A DNA stretch of 64,000 nucleotides from CAYTTR01 sp964440805 (GTDB lineage Bacteria; Acidobacteriota; Aminicenantia; Aminicenantales; Aminicenantaceae), in assembly GCA_964440805.1 (NCBI GenBank), contig CAYTTR010000004.1, positions 26,561 through 90,560 on the forward strand, in the 5' to 3' direction. Shown here in pieces: positions 8,144 to 15,257 of this stretch. The notes beneath the pieces were generated by a model. It was not told the DNA's origin and did not search any database. It worked only from the letters and a program-made list of their open reading frames with translations. How positions within the stretch are numbered: position 1 is the first letter of the stretch; each line of letters opens with the position of its first letter. A program made the translations under genes and the position numbers.

Positions 8144-11032
8144 TTAATTTTTACAAGGCTGATATTCCTGGAGAAAATTGAAAAAATTGATCTCATTGGC
8201 TTCAAGGCCGTAAGTATAAATATAACGGCTGGCCAAGCGGGAAGCGAAGATGGCTTTCAAATAGGAATCAGGGACTTTTTGGAGAATCTTTTCCAGGCCG
8301 ATTTCTTCGACCAGGATCATGGGGCAGCAGCATTTGATAACATTTTTAAACAGCTCCTTGTTCCGGCTCAGATTGGACTCATAGATGGAGTCGGTTACAG
8401 CATTTATTTTTTCGCTTATTATGTCCGAAAGAATGGAGCGGGCAATCTTTGTTTTTTGGTTTTCCCGCCAGATGATTTCAAACTCTAAGGAAGCGTTTTC
8501 CTTGATAATCCTGATTATTTCCTGGATGTAGTGCTGCCTGAAGGCCGGGATCTTCCTGTTTTTAACGCACATTAAACGGCTGTATTCTTCGTCAGTCAGG
8601 GCTAAACTACCGAAGACTTCCAAGGATGAAGAAGTGACTCCACCTTTATTGGCTGAGGCATCTTTATAGATGATGACGCCTTTTTCTTCCAGCCTCAATC
8701 TTGCCTGCTGGGTTAAGAAAAGATTGGCTCCTTCGACAATGTATTTAAAACGGGGTTCTCCCCTTTCCGTGATGAAACTCTTCCAGTTGTTGATGTTTAT
8801 GGAGGCAGGACGGCCGCCGCAGGGTACGAAAAGATCGGCTGAAAAACGGTGATCGAGATGGAAAGTATTACGAAATTCCAGGCCGCTCACTACTTTTTCT
8901 CCCCCGGGGAGGGTAATGTTTTCATCCTGAATCCTAACCAGGAATCCGTTGTTGGAAAGAAGATCTTTCTTGAAGTGTTCGACTGGAAGGCGAGCCTTGG
9001 CTAAACGTATTAGTTCCTTCCGGTCAATTCCTTGCAGATCATAAAGTACGCCGGAGCCGTCAATTATAGCCAGAATTTTATCCTTGGAAATCAGAATTTC
9101 GTTGCTTCCCAGATCTCCATCAGGGCCCCCAGTCATAACTTTAGTTATATCTTTTTCTTTGCGTCCAACTTTTTCCAATATGTTTAAAACGAACTGGTGC
9201 ACAGAATTAGTGGTCATGCCGTAGATGTCATGGGGAATCCCTCCTATGGTAACCGGTTTTCCGGTGGAAAAGGCTTTCCAGTAAGGATAATTTCTTTTTC
9301 CGGCACATTCGGCAGCCCAGGCCATGAGCTCAGCTGTTCCTTCGTCAGGTCCCAGGAATAGAATAATTTCCTGACCATAGCCGTCAAGGATTTCTTCAGA
9401 GGGAAGAAGGAGATCAAGAAGTCCGTGAATGTATTTCTTGAAAGCTGTTTCTGTCTGATCCTGATAATCCCAGCGGAGGAGGACTGTTCCTTTGGAGCCA
9501 CCCTCGGGAATGTCCTTGTTTTTTCTTTGTTGGGTCCGGGCAAGGTTGTAGTTTTCATCGAAAATAAAGTCAGAATTGAAAAGGTAGTTCTGCAGATTGT
9601 TGGAACTAACCACCCTGATACCGCCGCGGGAGATGTCGCGGAACCGGATGTGAAAACCTCTCATTTCAGCTGCGATGACATGGAAGATTCCAAATGGAGT
9701 TTCCGGATAGTCCACCTGGTTAAGAAATCCAGGTTTGTACATAAAGGCCAAAGAGACCTTGTGTTTCTTAAAGAAATTGGTACGGAGGATTGAGGTGATG
9801 AAAAGAAGTACAGCCCGGAATATATCCCTGTCTATATCAGTTGGAATATATCGTTTCAACTGGCCTTCTATCCCGGCTAAGTCTTTGGAGATATTATGAC
9901 TTTGATGATAGGAATTAAATTTTTTGTCAAAAAGATGAAAAAGTTTTTTCAAAAAATCCGGATAGGCCAGCAAAGCATCCCAAACCCGTTGCTCGGTATA
10001 GGTGTCCTTGGCCAGGTTGACCTTCATGTCGCGCAGAAGTCCCAGCATTTCGGGAGAATCTTTCAGATGTTCGGCCAGTTTCAAATATTCTTCATTGTGA
10101 GTGGTAAGAAACTGATGAGCAAAGCTCCAGGCAGAAACTCCAAAAACAGTTTCCTGAGCCGTAAGTTTACCGGACCGGAAAAGTTCCGAGAGAGGACTTT
10201 CCGGGATAACATAAATCAGGCTGATATCGTCCACCAGGTCCTGGATTAGAGCTTTGTTTTTTATATCGGGAAGATAAAAGACGAAAATGGTTTTACCGTT
10301 GGCGAATTGCTCAACATATTTGCGGTTGGAAACAAGGTTGTGTGAATTGAAAACATCGGAAACATTAATTAAAAACCGGCGGCTTGCCTTTCTGTCCAGG
10401 ACAACCATTATTCTCAATTCTCCAGTTTCTTCTTTATGGGAGACATCAATCTGCGGGGTTTCTCCTTCAATAGATTTTGCCAGCATCTCCCGGTATCTCT
10501 GGATAGTCTCTTCGGTTGAGGTTTCCAGAAACTCCTTGTCTGAGATTTTCTGGATTTCGGTTTCTCGGTCTTTGATTTTTTCAAGGGGAAAGGAGGGCTT
10601 GGTTACAATGTACATTCGGAGATGTTCAATACCGGCTACTTTTCTCTGCGTTCGGTAGGATTGAACCCTGAAAAAGGGATATTTTTCCTCGATCCTTTTT
10701 TCAATCTCTACTGCCCGGAAATGATGGTCATCTACTAAATAGACAGCTTCGTCTGTTCCTTCGGTTCCGTAATCTATTTTGAGGGCTTTTTCTTTCTGGA
10801 GTCCGGCAATGATTTCAGCAGACTTGAGAGCTTCAATATGACCGGCGATGGTTTCCAAGGGAGTTGTTTCGAAATAATAATCAGCCATTCCCAGCCGGGT
10901 GCAAAAGAGATTTATTTCACTGCGAACAGTCTCAGGCCGGAAATGGCCGTGACTGAGAATTATGTTATCTATTTTCCGGAGATTTTCTTCGCTCAGGGGA
11001 GAGTTTTTTGCGATTTCGCTTAGAGGTTTCAT
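8144..11032 (-). CDS. NAD-type glutamate dehydrogenase, large (about 110 kDa) form
   Basis: Oxidative deamination of glutamate to 2-oxoglutarate, a central step in amino acid fermentation. The protein has 962 residues, far longer than the 50-kDa GDHs. A long N-terminal regulatory region with ACT-like character is followed by a Glu/Leu/Phe/Val dehydrogenase catalytic core: GGIRVVSSNN, EGGSKGTVLL (the catalytic lysine region), TGGPDGDLGSNEIL for the dinucleotide fold, and FVPCGGRPASIN and YKDASANKGGVTSSS. The start is the ATG at 11032, with AAGGAG 7 bases upstream. A TTG nine codons earlier overlaps that ribosome site and is unlikely. It stands alone with its own promoter. Confidence 0.9.
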   Translation of the reverse strand: MKPLSEIAKNSPLSEENLRKIDNIILSHGHFRPETVRSEINLFCTRLGMADYYFETTPLETIAGHIEALKSAEIIAGLQKEKALKIDYGTEGTDEAVYLVDDHHFRAVEIEKRIEEKYPFFRVQSYRTQRKVAGIEHLRMYIVTKPSFPLEKIKDRETEIQKISDKEFLETSTEETIQRYREMLAKSIEGETPQIDVSHKEETGELRIMVVLDRKASRRFLINVSDVFNSHNLVSNRKYVEQFANGKTIFVFYLPDIKNKALIQDLVDDISLIYVIPESPLSELFRSGKLTAQETVFGVSAWSFAHQFLTTHNEEYLKLAEHLKDSPEMLGLLRDMKVNLAKDTYTEQRVWDALLAYPDFLKKLFHLFDKKFNSYHQSHNISKDLAGIEGQLKRYIPTDIDRDIFRAVLLFITSILRTNFFKKHKVSLAFMYKPGFLNQVDYPETPFGIFHVIAAEMRGFHIRFRDISRGGIRVVSSNNLQNYLFNSDFIFDENYNLARTQQRKNKDIPEGGSKGTVLLRWDYQDQTETAFKKYIHGLLDLLLPSEEILDGYGQEIILFLGPDEGTAELMAWAAECAGKRNYPYWKAFSTGKPVTIGGIPHDIYGMTTNSVHQFVLNILEKVGRKEKDITKVMTGGPDGDLGSNEILISKDKILAIIDGSGVLYDLQGIDRKELIRLAKARLPVEHFKKDLLSNNGFLVRIQDENITLPGGEKVVSGLEFRNTFHLDHRFSADLFVPCGGRPASININNWKSFITERGEPRFKYIVEGANLFLTQQARLRLEEKGVIIYKDASANKGGVTSSSLEVFGSLALTDEEYSRLMCVKNRKIPAFRQHYIQEIIRIIKENASLEFEIIWRENQKTKIARSILSDIISEKINAVTDSIYESNLSRNKELFKNVIKCCCPMILVEEIGLEKILQKVPDSYLKAIFASRLASRYIYTYGLEANEINFFNFLQEYQPCKN

Positions 11033-11078
11033 TAAAGACTCCTTTTGACTTTTTTTCAAGGTTAATAAATCAAATTAA

Positions 11079-11106
11079 ATTATATCATGAGCCTGAAAAT
11101 AGTCCA
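11079..11106 (-). promoter_or_regulatory. Candidate sigma-70 promoter of the glutamate dehydrogenase gene
   Basis: On the minus strand TGGACT (-35, 4 of 6 consensus bases) is followed after 16 bases by TATAAT (-10, perfect). It lies about 47 bases upstream of the chosen start codon. Found by eye only. Confidence 0.5.
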
Positions 11107-11181
11107 TTTAGTTTATGCGCATTTTTATTTCCGTGATAGAGATTATATAGTTAAAAAAGAGGGAGGGGAAAAGTGGTCCTT

Positions 11182-11529
11182 TCATTCTATTTCAAGTTCC
11201 ACTTTTTCAACCAGGATATCTGTGCCTTCCATGGTCTCCAAATCTGTGGACCGGCAATGGCCACAGGTAAAGACAATGTCTTCCTGGATTGTTTCCTGGC
11301 TGCATTGGCGGCAGCGAAACCGGAGAGGAACCTTTTCGATTTCCAGTCGGGCTTGAGAAGCAATGGTCCCCTTTTTGTAAAGCTGGAAGGCTGTTTCCAG
11401 AAGTTCCGGGACGGCTCCGGAAAGCATTCCTACTTTAAGCTTGACCCCGGTAATCTTAACCGCTTTTTTTTCTTTCGCCTGTTCCTCCAGGATATCGAAA
11501 AGATTGCTGATTATAGAAAGTTCATGCAT
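11182..11529 (-). CDS. hypA: Hydrogenase nickel-incorporation protein HypA
   Basis: Delivers nickel to the [NiFe] hydrogenase large subunit together with HypB. It has the N-terminal MHE nickel-binding motif (H2, E3) and a zinc domain with two CxxC pairs (C73/C76 and C89/C92). The 115-residue length is normal. It overlaps hypB by 8 bases and is the last gene of the regulatory/maturation operon. HypC, D, E and F are not in the window and must lie elsewhere for the hydrogenases here to mature. Confidence 0.95.
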   Translation of the reverse strand: MHELSIISNLFDILEEQAKEKKAVKITGVKLKVGMLSGAVPELLETAFQLYKKGTIASQARLEIEKVPLRFRCRQCSQETIQEDIVFTCGHCRSTDLETMEGTDILVEKVELEIE

Positions 11530-12193
11530 TTTCCCGGAGCAGTCTCTTTAGTTTATCGATCAGAAAACGGCGAAATTCATCTATGCCGTTGCCTTGGACG
11601 GCAGAGGTCTGAAAAATCTTCAGCTTGGGATTAAGCTCCAAGGCTTCTGCAGCCGCTTTTTCCGGATTAAACGGGACGTGGGGGATAAGGTCTGCTTTGG
11701 TTATGACAAGACAGTCGGAAGTAGTAAAAGCTTTAGGGTATTTTTTGGGTTTGTCATCTCCTTCAGGCGATGAGAGCAGCACACAGCGAATACTTTCGCC
11801 CAAGTCATATCCGGCCGGGCAGACCAGGTTGCCCACATTTTCAATGAACAGAAAATCAAGGTCGGAGGGAATTTTGGAAAACAGTTGACCGATCATTTTA
11901 GCTTCAAGATGACAGGCTCCGCCGGTGGTGATTTGCCAGGCAGGAATGCCTTTGGCTTTGATGCGTTCAGCATCCCTTTCGGTTTCGATGTCTCCTTCAA
12001 TTACGGCCATTTTATATTCCGGCTGAAAGGCTTCGGCCAATTTTTCCAACAAGCTGGTTTTACCTGCTCCTGGGGAGCTGAGAAAATTTATGGTCAGAAT
12101 GCCTTTTCCGGTTAATTTTTCCCGTATTTCCGAGGCGATTTTTTTGTTGGAACCCAATAAATCTTTGAGGACTAAAACTTCTTTTTTCTTCAT
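11522..12193 (-). CDS. hypB: Hydrogenase nickel-incorporation GTPase HypB
   Basis: A GTPase that drives nickel insertion. The P-loop is SSPGAGKTS (residues 39-47), and the metal site of the G domain includes C94 and H95 (GGACHLEAKM). The NKxD-like element is ITKAD. The N-terminal nickel-binding Cys motif of E. coli HypB and the His-rich stretch of other family members are both absent, so nickel storage is not expected. The start overlaps the protease gene upstream by 4 bases (ATGA), and the end overlaps hypA. Confidence 0.95.
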   Translation of the reverse strand: MKKKEVLVLKDLLGSNKKIASEIREKLTGKGILTINFLSSPGAGKTSLLEKLAEAFQPEYKMAVIEGDIETERDAERIKAKGIPAWQITTGGACHLEAKMIGQLFSKIPSDLDFLFIENVGNLVCPAGYDLGESIRCVLLSSPEGDDKPKKYPKAFTTSDCLVITKADLIPHVPFNPEKAAAEALELNPKLKIFQTSAVQGNGIDEFRRFLIDKLKRLLRENA

Positions 12194-12672
12194 TTTTTGC
12201 CTTCTGACAAGAGAGTGAAGAGAATATCTATAATTCGGGGTACGGCTTTTTCCATTTCGGGGGTTAAGTCTTCCCCCAGCCTAAAGATATTCTTGGCTTC
12301 AACAGCGATAACTTTCACCTCACCCGGAACATCCAGGCCGGTTTTCCGGCCTATTTCCAGCATTTGAGGGAAAGAAATATAATGAGGTGAAGGCCCGGGA
12401 ATGTGACGGAGATCTTTTCCATCGAGGACAGAGATTTTGCCTGTTACCGGATTATCTGCCTTGACGGTATCGATAATGATGAGCCGGTCGAATCCCACAA
12501 TTATATCCAGAAGAGAGAGACCGGAAAGGGAGCTGGCTTCAAGGGAGATCGACTGTCCGTTATCAATTAGTTTCCGGAAGGTCGGATCCTGCTTCACCTT
12601 TTCAATGACATGGATTCCCACCCCATCGTCACCGTAGAGTTCATTTCCTAAACCAAGTACCAGAGTTTTCAT
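12190..12672 (-). CDS. Hydrogenase maturation endopeptidase (HyaD/HycI family)
   Basis: Removes the C-terminal peptide of a [NiFe] hydrogenase large subunit once nickel is in place. The 160-residue protein starts with LGLGNELYGDDGVG, carrying the conserved acidic nickel-sensing residue, and has the second acidic residue in IIDTVKADNP. It sits just upstream of hypB. The window holds two large subunits. One (20514-22253) carries its own fused protease domain, so this free enzyme most likely serves the MvhA subunit at 28361-29821, whose C-terminal tail after the last ligand motif is intact. That pairing is inference. Confidence 0.9.
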   Translation of the reverse strand: MKTLVLGLGNELYGDDGVGIHVIEKVKQDPTFRKLIDNGQSISLEASSLSGLSLLDIIVGFDRLIIIDTVKADNPVTGKISVLDGKDLRHIPGPSPHYISFPQMLEIGRKTGLDVPGEVKVIAVEAKNIFRLGEDLTPEMEKAVPRIIDILFTLLSEGKK

Positions 12673-12694
12673 TAATCCTCGTTTGAATCAGCCT

Positions 12695-13396
12695 TCAGGA
12701 AGATTTTTTCTGCGAAGAAGATGCTTTGGGCAGGAAAACAGTGAAACAACTTCCCTTCCCCGGCTCGCTTTCTACTTCAATCCGGCCGTTGAGAGCATCC
12801 ACGATTTTTTTGGCGATGGTCAGGCCCAAGCCTGTGCCCGTATGTTTTTCTTCACCTTCGGCTTTTATCCGGTAGAATTGGTCGAAGAGATAAGGAAGAT
12901 GTTCCTTCTCCATTCCTATTCCTGTATCTTTGACAGACACGGTGATGAAGCTATTTTTATCTTCAATAGAAACTTCTACTTTTCCGTCTGGCTGGTTGTA
13001 TTTTATGGCGTTGTTTATTAGATTGGAGAAAATTTGTTCCAGAGTATCCGGGTCTCCTTGAGCCAGATCATCCCCTTCAGGTTTTAATAATTCAAGAGTA
13101 ACCTTGTTTTCTTCGGCAAAAGGCCGGTTGAATTCAACAATATTTTCCAGAATTTCTGTCAGATGAATCGTCTTCATTTTTTCAACTATCTGGCCTTTAT
13201 TCATCCTGGCTACATCGAGCCAGTCATTGATCAATTTAATCAATCCTTCCAGCCGTTCCTTGGCTCTCAAGAGCATGTCTTTCTTTTTCTGCTCGTCCTT
13301 GATGATGTCGCTGAGAATGACTTCAAAATACTGAAGAATAACTGCAATCGGGCTTTTCAGTTGGTGAGAGACCATGGTTATAAAATTTTCTTCCAT
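12695..13396 (-). CDS. Histidine kinase core, preceded by a damaged receiver
   Basis: A 233-residue HisKA plus HATPase_c kinase without a membrane segment. The phospho-acceptor His is in MVSHQLKSP; the ATP site has NLINNAIKY, DTGIGMEKEHL and GTGLGLTIAKK. The reading frame continues upstream of the ATG as a coiled-coil-like linker (EKDKRAQTLEKEKRA) typical of receiver-kinase fusions, and overlaps the truncated receiver frame at 13378-13566. The intact ancestor was therefore probably a soluble REC-HisKA-HATPase protein. As it stands, the kinase may start at 13396, coupled to the receiver stop 19 bases downstream. Its place among receiver and hydrogenase genes suggests a role in hydrogenase expression. 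Confidence 0.85.
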   Translation of the reverse strand: MEENFITMVSHQLKSPIAVILQYFEVILSDIIKDEQKKKDMLLRAKERLEGLIKLINDWLDVARMNKGQIVEKMKTIHLTEILENIVEFNRPFAEENKVTLELLKPEGDDLAQGDPDTLEQIFSNLINNAIKYNQPDGKVEVSIEDKNSFITVSVKDTGIGMEKEHLPYLFDQFYRIKAEGEEKHTGTGLGLTIAKKIVDALNGRIEVESEPGKGSCFTVFLPKASSSQKKSS

Positions 13397-13566
13397 GGCC
13401 CTTTTTTCTTTCTCCAGAGTTTGAGCTCTTTTATCTTTTTCAGGCCTGATTCGCCGTCCGGAGCGGTTTCAGTCTTATATCCTTCCTTGGCCAAGATAAG
13501 ACTGCAGGAATCCCGCATGGATTCCTCATCATCAATAACCAGAATCAACGGCTTTTTTTCGGACAT
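13378..13566 (-). pseudogene. Truncated response-regulator receiver domain
   Basis: Encodes only the first 45 or so residues of a CheY-like receiver (LILVIDDEESMRDS... APDGESGLKKI), then a short unrelated tail ending LWRKKKGPWKKIL. The phospho-acceptor aspartate, the Thr/Ser and the Lys of a receiver are all missing. The frame continuing into the kinase is -1 relative to this one. Because about 70 residues of receiver are absent, this is an out-of-frame internal deletion rather than a single-base error. It could still be expressed as a 62-residue peptide that lets ribosomes reach the kinase start. Confidence 0.75.
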
Positions 13567-13620
13567 AAAGGAAGCCTCTCTTTCTTTACCAGATGTCCGT
13601 GAGGACTTTTATATTTTATT

Positions 13621-13848
13621 TTACTTTAAAATACCTTCTATTTCAGCAAAAATTTCTTTATCTGTAAAATGTCTGGCCGTTGCTGCTGATGACGGACAAG
13701 CTGCTGCACAGGTGCCGCACTGGATACATTTTTTAAGGCTTTCTCCTCCCGGAATATTTTCTACTTGGAGGAGAAATGATTTTATGAGTTTTTGATCGTT
13801 TTTTCCGGAATTGCCTTTAAATTTTTCTTGAGTCAGCTCACCTTTCAT
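13621..13848 (-). CDS. Small single-cluster [4Fe-4S] protein, HdrC/HdrA-tail-like
   Basis: A 75-residue protein with one CxxCxxCxxxCP motif (C41, C44, C47, C51). The segment PGGESLKKCIQCGTCAAACP resembles the first cluster of HdrC. The end (HFTDKEIFAEIEGILK) closely matches the last residues of the HdrA-like chimera at 31312-33069 (HFRDAQIFAEIEGLFIE). The second HdrC cluster and HdrC helices are missing. It overlaps the upstream receiver gene by 4 bases and lies inside a signalling operon, so it may act as a redox input or docking adaptor rather than as a catalytic subunit. That function is inference. Confidence 0.75.
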   Translation of the reverse strand: MKGELTQEKFKGNSGKNDQKLIKSFLLQVENIPGGESLKKCIQCGTCAAACPSSAATARHFTDKEIFAEIEGILK

Positions 13849-14252
13849 CTCTCCAAAAGCCTTTCGATGCGGGAAATTAGAACATCCGGTTTAACAGGTT
13901 TATCAAGATAATCATCCGGGCCGGTAAGACCCTGTTCTTCTGCTTTGAATTGGAAACGGGAGCCGGTCATTTCTTTTACTGCTGATACAAAGATGATGGG
14001 AGTGTCTTTGACCGGTTTGAATTCTTTGCTCGTCTTGACGTCATGGCAAAGAGAGAAACAGTCGAAAAGGCTGTCCATCATAATGTCCAGAAGTACTAAA
14101 TCAGGTTTTTCGGAAAGAATTTTCTTATTTCCTTCGGCGGGATCTCTGGCAGTGACTACTTCATAAAGAGCTGAGTGAAGAATGGAGGTCACAGCTTCGC
14201 GGAAATCGGGATCGTCGTCGATAACCAGAATTTTTCCTTTTGACTTTTCCAT
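13845..14252 (-). CDS. Single-domain response regulator receiver
   Basis: A 135-residue CheY-like receiver without an output domain. All phosphorylation residues are visible: D12 and D13 in VIDDDPDF, phospho-acceptor D56 in LVLLDIMMD, S90 in IFVSAV and K118 in DYLDKPVKP. The start has AGGAGG about 8 bases upstream. It overlaps the Fe-S protein gene by 4 bases. A partner kinase is encoded two genes downstream, so it probably works as a phosphorelay or stand-alone regulator of that kinase. Confidence 0.9.
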   Translation of the reverse strand: MEKSKGKILVIDDDPDFREAVTSILHSALYEVVTARDPAEGNKKILSEKPDLVLLDIMMDSLFDCFSLCHDVKTSKEFKPVKDTPIIFVSAVKEMTGSRFQFKAEEQGLTGPDDYLDKPVKPDVLISRIERLLER

Positions 14253-14263
14253 ATTGTCCTCCT

Positions 14264-14635
14264 TTATTGTCTGAAGGCGTTTGAGATCGCCAGTTTAAGT
14301 TCGTCCTTGCCGAAAGATTTTATAAAGTAGAAGAAGATATCCTGTTCCCGGACCTTGGCTTCAAGCCGCTTGGAGTTTTTCCGGGTGGTCATGATGATCT
14401 TGATATTGGGATCGATGTTTTTGATGATGGATACTGCCTCATAACCTTTCATTTCGGGCAGGTTGACTTCTATAATCAGGCAGTCATATTTTCCTCCGGA
14501 TATCTTCCGGATAGCATCAGTGACTCCTTTGCCGGTTTCCACTTGGAATTTTTCATTTTTCAGAAATTTAGCCAGATCTTCCCTTTCTTTTCTTTCAGGG
14601 TCAATTATAAGGATTCTTCCTTCGAAATCAATCAT
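14264..14635 (-). CDS. Degenerate receiver-domain protein (phospho-acceptor replaced by Glu)
   Basis: A 123-residue receiver fold starting MIDFEGRILIIDPERKERE. The phospho-acceptor position in the LIIxVNLPEM motif is E56 rather than Asp, and the acidic pair is D12-P13 rather than Asp-Asp. The conserved Thr region (T83/T84) and K106 remain. A Glu here often mimics the phosphorylated state, so the protein may be permanently active or a scaffold. The start at 14635 is required because a sigma-54 promoter occupies 14661-14677 and the longer frame would begin inside it; TTGAGG lies 8 bases upstream. It is the first gene of the operon. Confidence 0.8.
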   Translation of the reverse strand: MIDFEGRILIIDPERKEREDLAKFLKNEKFQVETGKGVTDAIRKISGGKYDCLIIEVNLPEMKGYEAVSIIKNIDPNIKIIMTTRKNSKRLEAKVREQDIFFYFIKSFGKDELKLAISNAFRQ

Positions 14636-14660
14636 GGTTTTAGCCTCAAGCATGAAGGAA

Positions 14661-14677
14661 TGCAATTATTGTGCCAA
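14661..14677 (-). promoter_or_regulatory. Sigma-54 promoter of the receiver/kinase/hyp operon
   Basis: The minus strand reads TTGGCACAATAATTGCA, matching the RpoN consensus TTGGCAC-N5-TTGCA closely, with the GG of -24 and GC of -12 separated by exactly 10 bases. Transcription should begin about 12 bases downstream of the GC, leaving a short leader before the start at 14635. Such promoters need an NtrC-type activator; one gene of that family, now truncated, lies at 25086-26312. Confidence 0.85.
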
Positions 14678-14872
14678 GTAAGGAAAAAGATAGTTGTAAA
14701 CATAAAACATTTAAGTTGTTATATTTACATTAATTAGAAGGAATTAAAAAAAGAGAGGAATGAATATTCAAAACCGAGGAATTTTTCCTGGGGAATTACT
14801 CCCTACTGGTGGGGAAATGGGGGACAATAATTAAAACAAAAGGTAGAGGAAATTCGGGTGCAGCGACAAGGA

Positions 14873-15232
14873 TTAAATATAGGCAGCGGCAACAATCAGG
14901 GAAGATAGTAAACCCAGAATAATAAGATTGAAGAAGCGGTAAAAAAATCCGGCTAAAGAAGGAGAAACTGATATCAACCGCCCGCTCAGGCGGCAGCGCA
15001 CATCAGAACCCAGAAGGAAAGGCGCGCTTAGCATTTTGTCCCACAAACCTTTCAGAAGTGTATTGAAAAATCTCAGGCTGCGCCTCTTTTTTTCTCTAAG
15101 AGAGGAAGAAAAAAAAGCTCCAAAAGATAAGGGAATAAGGAGAATAACAGCACTGGTAAAAGTTATGATAAAAAGGAAGAGAGAAAAGATTAAGAATTGC
15201 TTTTTTTGTTTTTTAGCAGCGCAGCAGGCCAT
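14873..15232 (-). CDS. Small membrane protein of unknown function
   Basis: A 119-residue protein starting MACCAAKKQKK, with a long hydrophobic hairpin near residues 13-42, a basic middle part (LREKKRRSLRF) and another hydrophobic segment at the C-terminus (NLIILGLLSSLIVAAAYI). A strong ribosome site, AAGGAGGG, is 5 bases before the ATG, which is why I accept it as a gene. It follows the cysteine desulfurase with a 25-base gap and may be its operon partner. I recognise no family. The twin cysteines at positions 3 and 4 do not form a lipobox. Confidence 0.6.
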   Translation of the reverse strand: MACCAAKKQKKQFLIFSLFLFIITFTSAVILLIPLSFGAFFSSSLREKKRRSLRFFNTLLKGLWDKMLSAPFLLGSDVRCRLSGRLISVSPSLAGFFYRFFNLIILGLLSSLIVAAAYI

Positions 15233-15257
15233 TTGAGCCCTCCTTATCTATTTTCAC

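Noticed and set aside
8144..11059. Glutamate dehydrogenase starting at the TTG at 11059
   Set aside because: That start would place the good AAGGAG site inside the coding region; ATG 11032 is correctly spaced from it.
13378..13450. dnaX-like programmed frameshift at the A-rich run of the receiver/kinase overlap
   Set aside because: The run is not in the phase required for the classic A-AAA-AAG heptamer, and about 70 receiver residues are missing, so recoding alone cannot restore a normal protein.
13163..13795. 210-codon plus-strand open frame
   Set aside because: It lies antisense to the kinase, truncated receiver and Fe-S genes, which have clear family motifs; no domain is seen in the plus-strand product.
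14264..14665. Degenerate receiver starting at the TTG at 14665
   Set aside because: This codon overlaps the -12 element of the sigma-54 promoter and cannot be in the transcript.
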